From: Bradyrhizobium sp. 170 | GTDB taxonomy: Bacteria > Pseudomonadota > Alphaproteobacteria > Rhizobiales > Xanthobacteraceae | Reading direction: 5' to 3' | Assembly: GCF_023101085.1 (NCBI RefSeq) | Contig: NZ_CP064703.1 | Span: 6,882,001-6,946,000 of the forward strand | DNA length: 64,000 nt | Notes under the pieces: model-generated | What the model was told of the DNA's origin: nothing | Database searches by the model: none | The model's input: the letters and a program-made list of their open reading frames with translations, nothing else | Program-made: the position numbers and the translations under genes | Shown: piece after piece, positions 50,747 to 57,867 of the stretch | How the letters are laid out: each line of letters starts with the position of its first letter | Numbering within the stretch: the stretch's first letter is position 1

Positions 50747-51880
50747 TCAATAGCGATAGGGTTCGATATCCAGCAGTGGAAAGGCGCTGAACACGCTCGG
50801 CAGATTCGTCGCGGTCGCCGCATGCAGGTAAGACTTGTCGAGTTCGGCAAGGCTGGTGACGCCGAGCAGCCCGAGGCAGCGGATAACCTCATCTTCCAGC
50901 AGTTCCAGCATCCGCATGATGCCGGCTTCGCCCGCGGCTGCGAGTGCCCAGCATTGCAGGCGCCCGATGCCAACCAGATCAGCCCCTGAGGCGATCGCCT
51001 TCACGATGTCGGTGCCGCGGCAGAACGAACCGTCGACCATGATCTTGGCACGGCCGGCAACGGCGTCGACGATTTCCGGCAAGACATGCATGGACCCTCG
51101 TCCATGATCGAGCTGGCGGCCGCCATGGTTCGACACATAGATCCAATCCACGCCATGATCGAGCGCAATAGCTGCATCTTCCGCAGTCGCAATGCCCTTG
51201 ATCACCAGCGGAATTTTATACTTGTCCTTGATCAGCTTCACCGTGCGCCAATCCAGCCCCTTCTGGAAGTCGCCGCCGGTAGCGCGGATGCGGCTTTCGC
51301 GGACATACCGCTTGGCGATATCGCGCTCGCGCCGGCTGTAATGCGCCGTGTCGACGGTCAGGCAGAATGCGGCATAACCGTTATCGATGCTGCGGCTGAC
51401 AACGTCTTCGACAAAGGCGTCGTCGCCGCGGACATAGAGCTGGTAAACGCGCAACGCGTCGGGCGCGGCCTTGGCGGTCGCCTCAAGCCCCGGCTCCGAC
51501 ACCGAGCTCAACATGTGAGCCGCGCCGAACTGACCGGCTCCCCGCGCGACTGCCGCGCCTGAATCGGGATCGAAAATCTCGAGCGCGCCGACCGGCGCAA
51601 TCATGACAGGCAATCGCAAGCGGCGACCGAAGACCTCGGTCGAGGCGTCGACCTCAGCGACATTGCGCAGCACCCGGGGGCGGAATGCAATCTCGTCGAG
51701 CGCCATGCGGTTGCGGCGCATGGTGGTCTCCGTCTCCGAGGCGCCGACGATATAGTCCCATGCGTTCTGGTTGAGCCGGGAGCGGGCTTTTCGGATGAAT
51801 TCATGGAGATTCTGGAATTCTTCACCGCTGGCGCCGAGTTCGACATTCCGCGCCGACCGTAGGGGGGTCCCCTCATTCAT
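50747..51880 (-). CDS. FMN-dependent alpha-hydroxy-acid dehydrogenase (LldD-like)
   Basis: 377 residues with the family's barrel motifs: WDYIVGASETETTMRRNRMA, FGRRLRLPVMIAPVGALEIF, YQLYVRGDDAFVEDVVSRSI, LTVDTAHYSRRERDIAKRYV. The catalytic His is in VSNHGGRQLDHGRGSMHVLP, with IMVDGSFCRGTDIVKAIASG and DLVGIGR closing the FMN site. It oxidises a 2-hydroxy acid such as L-lactate, glycolate or mandelate; the substrate cannot be told from the sequence. No neighbouring transporter or regulator. Intact. Confidence 0.9.
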   Translation of the reverse strand: MNEGTPLRSARNVELGASGEEFQNLHEFIRKARSRLNQNAWDYIVGASETETTMRRNRMALDEIAFRPRVLRNVAEVDASTEVFGRRLRLPVMIAPVGALEIFDPDSGAAVARGAGQFGAAHMLSSVSEPGLEATAKAAPDALRVYQLYVRGDDAFVEDVVSRSIDNGYAAFCLTVDTAHYSRRERDIAKRYVRESRIRATGGDFQKGLDWRTVKLIKDKYKIPLVIKGIATAEDAAIALDHGVDWIYVSNHGGRQLDHGRGSMHVLPEIVDAVAGRAKIMVDGSFCRGTDIVKAIASGADLVGIGRLQCWALAAAGEAGIMRMLELLEDEVIRCLGLLGVTSLAELDKSYLHAATATNLPSVFSAFPLLDIEPYRY

Positions 51881-52654
51881 GCTGCTTCTCTCCCGTTTGG
51901 CGGCACATTAGCCGCAGATAAATGGGAAAAGCTACCGCTTTGAAACGGGTTAGGCGTCGTGCAAATGCAGGGATGTTATTCGTTTGCGAGAGACATCGGG
52001 ATGGAGTGGGAGTTTCCCGCCCCAATCCAGGGCGGGAGTTTGTGAGACCGGCGCTGCATGACCGAGGAGCACGCCCGAGATATCTTTGTCAGAGACATTC
52101 CCTGCCCTTCATAGCGCGGCGTGAACGGCGCGATGAAGAACGGCGAGAACGATGCACATTCTATCGATAACAAAAATCATGATCCGCAACGAAATCCGCG
52201 TTGCAAACGCGTCGAGGTGAGATCGTCGTTGCGGCAATTTCGGCGCGATTTGGGAAACACCTCAGCAGAAGATGAACGGGAATGATCAAGCTGGACAAAT
52301 CGTCTGGTCTGCTTCGATTGCGCTGCGCACAAGACCGCGCGTCAGTAGGCGAGCGAATCGAAGAACCTCGTTCGAGCGTTCGTGGGATCAACTGACTGCC
52401 CGAAAGCGCGCCGGGTTATACTCATTCGACCATTATGATTGCGTGCGAACGAACGGCCCCGCTCCATCCTTACGCCATCTCGCCTGAGCCGACGGTCCTT
52501 TCATCAAAAGCAACGAACGGATGATCTCTCCGAACGACGTTTGGGTTACGTGGCCGAATTGGGTCGTAGAACGTCCCTCAGGGCGAGCTGAAGAGCGGAC
52601 CGCTCGTTCACCCGGGCTCAATCCATCGTCCGACTGCGGGGATTTTGGGCCCGA
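51881..52654. other. Long intergenic stretch without a supported gene
   Basis: About 770 bases between the dehydrogenase and the Fic operator region. Open frames are short and overlapping with no ribosome sites. It may hold decayed genes beyond recognition. Confidence 0.35.
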
Positions 52655-52753
52655 TGCGGAGAATGGCCGCTCCATTCTCCGCATAATTCGCGGGAAATAG
52701 CCTTGCGGTTGCGGAGAATAGCTGGTATATTCTCTGCAAAGTATGCGGAGAAT
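52655..52753 (+). promoter_or_regulatory. Operator-like inverted repeats upstream of and at the fic start
   Basis: TGCGGAGAAT/ATTCTCCGCA arms at 52655-52683 (9-base spacer) and TGCGGAGAATA/TATTCTCTGCA at 52710-52737 (6-base spacer), then a half site TGCGGAGAAT at 52744-52753 overlapping the first ATG of the Fic gene. Centre-to-centre spacing is about 54 bases. This is a clear multi-site operator layout; the Fic protein ends in a winged helix and could bind it. Confidence 0.7.
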
Positions 52754-53858
52754 AATGAATTATATCCACCAACTACCTGATTGGCCTCACTTTTCCTGGG
52801 ATTCGAACACCCTGGCAAAGCAGCTTGCCGCGGTTCGGCTGCGGCAGGGGCAGCTTCTTGGCCGGATGCAGGGACTAGGCTTCTCCCAGCAGGAAGAAGC
52901 GGTCCTGACCACCCTGACCGAAGAGGTCCTCAAGTCCAGCGACATCGAGGGAGAAAAGCTCGACAAGAACGCGGTGCGCTCATCGCTCGCGCGTCGCCTT
53001 GGCACGGACGCGGGCGCTTTGCCGTCGGCAGATCGCAATGTCGAAGGCATTGTCGAGATGATGCTCGACGCCACTCAGAAATTCAAAGCCGAGCTTACGG
53101 CAGAGAGACTCTTCGGCTGGCATGCATCGCTCTTCCCGACGGGCCGCAGCAACATGAAGAAGATCACTGTGGGAGTCTGGCGCGACGCGTCGGCAGGACC
53201 GATGCAGATAGTCTCCGGCGATTACGGACGCGAACGCGTGCATTACGAGGCTCCGACGGCGGAAAGGCTTGACGTCGAAATGACCGCGTTTCTCAATTGG
53301 TACAACACGGAAGAAAACATCGATCCGATCATCAAGGCCGCGATCGCGCATCTTTGGTTCGTGACCATCCACCCTTTCGAGGATGGCAATGGACGGATTG
53401 CGCGCGCCATCGCCGACATGTCGCTTGCCCGTTCCGAAGGAACCCCGCAACGCTTCTACAGCATGTCCGCCCAAATACGTGCGGAACGGAAAACTTACTA
53501 CGACATGCTGGAGAGCACCCAGAAGGGCAACCTCAACGTCACGTCGTGGCTTGAGTGGTTCTTGGACTGTCTCGACCGCGCCTTCAGCGGAGCTAATACT
53601 ATTCTCGCAGCTGTGCTCGAAAAGACGGAATTCTGGAAGCGGCATGCCGCCGCCACGTTCAATGACCGGCAGCGCGATATGCTCAACCGTCTGCTGGACG
53701 GCTTCGAGGGAAAACTTACCTCGAGCAAATGGGCAACAATCGAGAAGTGCTCGCCCGATACGGCCTTGCGCGACATTCGGGATCTCGTTGACCAGGGTAT
53801 CCTTGCCAAGGACGAAGGCGGCGGCAGGAGCACGAGCTATTCCCTCGTCACCGCATGA
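52743..53858 (+). CDS. Fic-family AMP-transferase with DUF4172 and C-terminal winged helix
   Basis: 371 residues (ATG 52743, or 52755). N-terminal DUF4172-type region (MNYIHQLPDWPHFSWDSNTL). Inhibitory-helix signature S-x-x-x-E-G at residues ~65-70 (SSDIEGEKLDKNAV), so class II (N-terminal inhibition). Fic motif HPFEDGNGRIARAIAD (~209-224) intact, with catalytic His and both Arg/Asn. The C-terminal winged helix includes SSKWATIEKCSPDTALRDIR and DLVDQGILAKDEGGGRSTSY. Fic enzymes transfer AMP from ATP to proteins. The C-terminal winged helix and palindromes just upstream suggest autoregulation. Confidence 0.9.
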   Translation: MRRIMNYIHQLPDWPHFSWDSNTLAKQLAAVRLRQGQLLGRMQGLGFSQQEEAVLTTLTEEVLKSSDIEGEKLDKNAVRSSLARRLGTDAGALPSADRNVEGIVEMMLDATQKFKAELTAERLFGWHASLFPTGRSNMKKITVGVWRDASAGPMQIVSGDYGRERVHYEAPTAERLDVEMTAFLNWYNTEENIDPIIKAAIAHLWFVTIHPFEDGNGRIARAIADMSLARSEGTPQRFYSMSAQIRAERKTYYDMLESTQKGNLNVTSWLEWFLDCLDRAFSGANTILAAVLEKTEFWKRHAAATFNDRQRDMLNRLLDGFEGKLTSSKWATIEKCSPDTALRDIRDLVDQGILAKDEGGGRSTSYSLVTA

Positions 53859-54105
53859 ATGTCGCTCCATGACACACGTTGCTTCTCTTTGCGCTTTTCT
53901 TTGATGTCACGGCGCAGCGTCCACGCGTCGCCTTCCAATCAAAGATATCAACTCACAGACTTGAATGGGTCTTGCCAACAAGCTTTCCTGCCGAACAAGC
54001 CGCGCTACGTGCCCCCTCCTGGCCAACAAGCGCAGGTCAGGCTGCCTGCGATCGAGATGTTTCCCATTCATATGGCGATATTCCAATCTCGCTCTACGTT
54101 CGTTG

Positions 54106-54786
54106 CTAACTACGACGAAACCGAGATGATTCATGTTCCGGGAGGAGACCCGCACCGTCATCCTGCGAAATCGCAATAGCCGCGAGTACCGTCCGGTTGC
54201 TGATTTCAAGCTTCTGAAAGATGTGATGAAGATGCACCTTGATGGTGCCGTCGGTAATGTTCAGGCGTCGGCCAATTTCCTTGTTCGACAGCCCTTCGGA
54301 CACCAACCGCATGATCTGGCGCTCCCGGTCTGTCAGCACAGCCAGTGCGTTCTCCATGATCGTAGTTTGCTCCCGAAGTGCGGCCTGATCGACTGTGGGC
54401 AGCGGCAACAGCCGCCGGCCTTCCGCAACCTGGCGCAAGGACTGCACGAGAACTTCGAGCGCAACATCCTTTGAGATGAAGCTGTAACCGTCGGCCGCGG
54501 CTGACATGACCAGCTCACGTTCCACTTCAGATGAGGTGAAAAAGACGAACCGCGTGGAAGAATTCTCGGAATTTACGATGGAGAGGATCTCCGGCCCGGT
54601 CACGCCAGACATCGAGCCATCGAGAATAGCTATGTCCGGCGCTAGATTCCGAATTGCTTCAACGCAGCCCGGACCATCATTGCAAGATGCAACAATGTTG
54701 AAATCAGAGTGGGCTCCAAGCACGTTGCTCAGGCCCTGCAAAACTACGGGATGCCGATCCGCAATCACGACAGTGATACGACGCAT
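54106..54786 (-). CDS. NarL/FixJ-type response regulator
   Basis: 226 residues: VVIADRHPVVLQGLSNVLGA, DIAILDGSMSGVTGPEILSI (phospho-acceptor Asp present), FVFFTSSEVERELVMSAAAD, YSFISKDVALEVLVQSLRQV (Lys). LuxR helix-turn-helix: LTDRERQIMRLVSEGLSNKE, IGRRLNITDGTIKVHLHHIF. GAGGA before the ATG. All phosphorylation residues are present, unlike the two other LuxR-type proteins here. No partner kinase adjacent. Confidence 0.9.
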   Translation of the reverse strand: MRRITVVIADRHPVVLQGLSNVLGAHSDFNIVASCNDGPGCVEAIRNLAPDIAILDGSMSGVTGPEILSIVNSENSSTRFVFFTSSEVERELVMSAAADGYSFISKDVALEVLVQSLRQVAEGRRLLPLPTVDQAALREQTTIMENALAVLTDRERQIMRLVSEGLSNKEIGRRLNITDGTIKVHLHHIFQKLEISNRTVLAAIAISQDDGAGLLPEHESSRFRRS

Positions 54787-55459
54787 TGGGCAATCCTCAG
54801 CCTGCCCCCCAATGTTAAACCCCGCTCCCCCAGCCTTTGTTCATCTCCCCCTGCTCGATGCCGCAATATGTCAGTATATATCATATATCGACCATGACGG
54901 CATGGCTAATGCCGCACCGCAAAAGTGAAGGCAGCGAGGAGCTTCCCTTTGCCGGCGCTTCTCCAAGATACTTTGCACATTCCTGGAAGACGAAGCACCC
55001 GTAGAACTGCGGGACTGGTTTAGCGCGAGTGCGCCTCTCCATCCTTTAAAACGCTCGCGGATCAAGTTTTGGTAAAGTGCGATCGAAATTTTGCAACGCT
55101 CGATGGACATCGTACTATTAACTCGCTCAGAGAATGTCGCGAACGCCCGAGAAAGGCGTTTGCCTATTACGAACGACATGCCTCGGCAGATAACGGAAGG
55201 CTTATAACCGAAGATATATAGGGATAGCGGCAATTCGAATCTAACATTCACAAACGCTTATTAATTTTGGATCCTCGAAATCTATCAACCCGATGTTGTG
55301 AAAGGAGAACAACTCTACCCGACTAAGCTGCCAAATTCCAAAAACAAGACGACAGAGAAGAAGATTCAATCGATCGGAAAACCGCTAGTTTCAAGGACCG
55401 GAATTACCGCGTCTTCGGAATTTTGATGTTGTCAATTGCGTAATGGCTGGGAGAGTGAA
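54787..55459. other. AT-rich intergenic stretch before a regulator gene
   Basis: Contains GTCAGTATATATCATATATC (~54868-54888), a near-palindromic AT run, and AT-rich DNA at 55200-55300. No tRNA or gene seen. A likely promoter region for the gene at 55460, but no clear boxes recognised. Confidence 0.35.
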
Positions 55460-56338
55460 ATGGCGAGGCGGCAATCTTTTGCAACGTTCATCGTCGGGAA
55501 AAGCGTTCTAATCAGAGAGGGAATTGCTAGAATTCTAAGCGCGGCAAATTTTCGCACCATGGCCTCGGTGTCATGCGTTGATGATTTGTCGTCGAGCAAA
55601 CTTCAATCGCACCCATTGCTGATTCTCATTGTCCATTCGGGCGATGATTTCGAAGCCGCGGTTGAACAAATCGAGCTCTTGCGAGAGCGGAATCCAAAAG
55701 CGCGCATTGCGGTGGTGGCCGATCACTACCGGCTAGACGAGATGGTTTCGGCATTTCGGGCAGGCGCCAGCGGCTATTTCATCGACGTCATGACCTGCGA
55801 TGTATTCGTCAAATCCATCGAACTGGTGATGATGGGCGAAACAATCTTCCCGCCGGCATTCATGTTATCCATTCTCCGCTCTGAAAGCGACCACTTCGCC
55901 AAGACGGAGCCGCGCAACGATAATGATCGTGTGATCACCTTCACGGCGGAGCGCAGCATCAATACGCAACAATTGTCCCCCCGGGAAAAATCAATCATGC
56001 AATGCCTCATCGCGGGCGATTCCAACAAGTGCATAGCGCGCAAAATCGATATCGCAGAGGCGACCGTGAAGGTGCATGTTAAGGCGATCCTTCGCAAGAT
56101 CCGGGTCCAGAACCGAACCCAAGCGGCAATTTGGGGGATGAACAACGGTTCGCTGGTGCGACCGATAAATGCCGGCTGCAACACAAGCGAGCCATTTCCG
56201 GATTCGCTCCCGATTGTTTCCGACATCAAGCAGATCGAGGGATTAGTACGACCAGAGTTGATCGATCAACCCGCAAATCGCGTGAAGGCTCCCATTAGCC
56301 GCCTGATACGCAACGGGACAGCGCGGCTCGGCAAATAG
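55460..56338 (+). CDS. LuxR-type regulator with a degenerate receiver domain
   Basis: 292 residues from MARRQSFATFIVGKSVLIRE (GGGAGAG before the ATG). Receiver-like first half, but the phospho-acceptor strand reads PLLILIVHSGDDFEAAVEQI with no Asp in the usual place. C-terminal LuxR domain: LSPREKSIMQCLIAGDSNKC, IARKIDIAEATVKVHVKAIL, RKIRVQNRTQAAIWGM. Twin of the regulator at 5828-6733 in length, degeneracy and HTH. galE follows ~340 bases downstream. Confidence 0.85.
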   Translation: MARRQSFATFIVGKSVLIREGIARILSAANFRTMASVSCVDDLSSSKLQSHPLLILIVHSGDDFEAAVEQIELLRERNPKARIAVVADHYRLDEMVSAFRAGASGYFIDVMTCDVFVKSIELVMMGETIFPPAFMLSILRSESDHFAKTEPRNDNDRVITFTAERSINTQQLSPREKSIMQCLIAGDSNKCIARKIDIAEATVKVHVKAILRKIRVQNRTQAAIWGMNNGSLVRPINAGCNTSEPFPDSLPIVSDIKQIEGLVRPELIDQPANRVKAPISRLIRNGTARLGK

Positions 56339-56675
56339 GCCGAGCCACTGTCAGGACTCTCGGGTCCCCTGTTTCTTGAGCGGAATCACACCGAAACAGT
56401 CGATTGGGACTGAGCCAATCGCATGCGGCCTTGTGGGGGAAAGGATCGACGCCAGCGGCGCTCCAGCCTTCTCTGGTTCATTGCGATTTGGATTGATTTC
56501 CCGTTATGCGTTCAACCGTTCCACTACTTCAATTCCGCATGACCAGGGTTGCGGGCGCCGCGAGATGGTCGGGCACTGGACGCCGCTACCTGAACACAAG
56601 CATAAGCTGTCTCAAAACCGTTTGTGCTGGTAGGATTGATCATGACCGCGCAAGTACCGAACGGAAAGCTCCGAC
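56339..56675. other. Intergenic stretch before galE
   Basis: No supported gene. A weak open frame from 56376 lacks a ribosome site. Promoter of galE presumably lies here. Confidence 0.3.
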
Positions 56676-57686
56676 ATGATTTTATTGACCGGAGGCGCTG
56701 GCTACATTGGGTCCCATGTATCTGTCGCGTTGCTTGACGCTGGGCTCGATGTCGTCGCAGTCGACAACCTCTCCAACAGCAGCGAAGCGTCTCTCGAACG
56801 TGTACAAACCATCTGCGGACGATCGCTCGTCTTTCGACATGCTGACATCTGCAATGAAGAGGCGATCTACGAGATACTGCGCGCTTACGAAGTGACCGCT
56901 GTTATTCACCTCGCGGGGTTCAAGGCGGTAGGCGATTCCAACGTTCGTCCCATGATCTATTACGAGAACAACGTCTTGGGAACGATGCGGCTTGTGTCAG
57001 CCATGACGAGAGCAAGCGTGAAGACACTCGTCTTTAGTTCGTCCGCGACCGTTTACGGAACTCCGGTGTACCTGCCGCTGGACGAGAAGCATCCCGTCGG
57101 ACCGACAAATCCGTACGGCCGCACAAAGCTTTTCATCGAAGAAATACTAAAGGATCTTTGTAGATCCGACGACGGTTGGCGGATTGGTGTTCTGCGCTAC
57201 TTCAATCCGGTTGGGGCGCATGAAAGCGGGCTCATCGGAGAAGACCCTCTGGGCGTTCCGAACAACCTGTTGCCGTTTGTGGCGCAAGTGGCGATCGGAA
57301 AGCGTGAGAAGCTACACATTTGGGGAAACGACTATGATACTTCGGATGGCACAGGAATCCGCGACTTCATTCATGTCGTAGATCTTGCATCCGGGCATCT
57401 AAGTGCTTTGAGCCACCTGAAACAGCCCGGCGTACTGACCGTCAATCTCGGCACAGGAAACGGCAGCAGCGTCTTGGAAGTGGTTCGGGCATTCGAGGTC
57501 GTGAGCGGCAGACCAATTCCCTATGTCATAGACGAACGCAGGGTCGGCGATGTTGCAATCTGTTATGCCGATCCGACGCTCGCGAGTAGACTATTGGGTT
57601 GGACATCAAGCCGATCATTGACGCAGATGTGTGCCGACCATTGGCGTTGGCAGATCAAAAATCCGAATGGCTATCGCGGCACCTAG
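56676..57686 (+). CDS. galE: UDP-glucose 4-epimerase (GalE)
   Basis: 336 residues: MILLTGGAGYIGSHVSVALL (G-x-x-G-x-x-G NAD site), AVDNLSNSSEASLERVQTIC, VFSSSATVYGTP, NPYGRTKLFIEEILKDL (Tyr-x-x-x-Lys), LRYFNPVGAHESGLIGEDPL. It interconverts UDP-glucose and UDP-galactose, feeding surface polysaccharide synthesis. Full-length. Together with UDP-glucose dehydrogenase (60658) it supplies nucleotide sugars for polymers such as those the GT2 at 18 kb could make. Confidence 0.92.
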   Translation: MILLTGGAGYIGSHVSVALLDAGLDVVAVDNLSNSSEASLERVQTICGRSLVFRHADICNEEAIYEILRAYEVTAVIHLAGFKAVGDSNVRPMIYYENNVLGTMRLVSAMTRASVKTLVFSSSATVYGTPVYLPLDEKHPVGPTNPYGRTKLFIEEILKDLCRSDDGWRIGVLRYFNPVGAHESGLIGEDPLGVPNNLLPFVAQVAIGKREKLHIWGNDYDTSDGTGIRDFIHVVDLASGHLSALSHLKQPGVLTVNLGTGNGSSVLEVVRAFEVVSGRPIPYVIDERRVGDVAICYADPTLASRLLGWTSSRSLTQMCADHWRWQIKNPNGYRGT

Positions 57687-57789
57687 GTCTTGACGGTTCG
57701 AGAACAGTCGCAGCCCGTTCATTGCATTGGCGCGGCCTCGCGGCTGCGCAGGGCAACTGTTAAAATACGGTCGTGGATGAACTAACAAC

Positions 57790-57818
57790 GAGCGTCTGCC
57801 CCAATGTAGCAGGCGCTC
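57790..57818. terminator. Hairpin between galE and the converging coiled-coil gene
   Basis: GAGCGTCTGC (57790-57799) pairs with GCAGGCGCTC (57809-57818) with one G-T pair. No T-run follows, so termination strength is uncertain. Confidence 0.4.
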
Positions 57819-57867
57819 TGCTCAATAAGGCTGTCTCGGACACTTTCCGTGTTCGCTCAAATTGATG

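Noticed and set aside
54860-54900. AT-rich palindromic run considered as a tRNA-linked attachment site
   Set aside because: No tRNA-like sequence or integrase nearby on that side; more likely promoter-region DNA.
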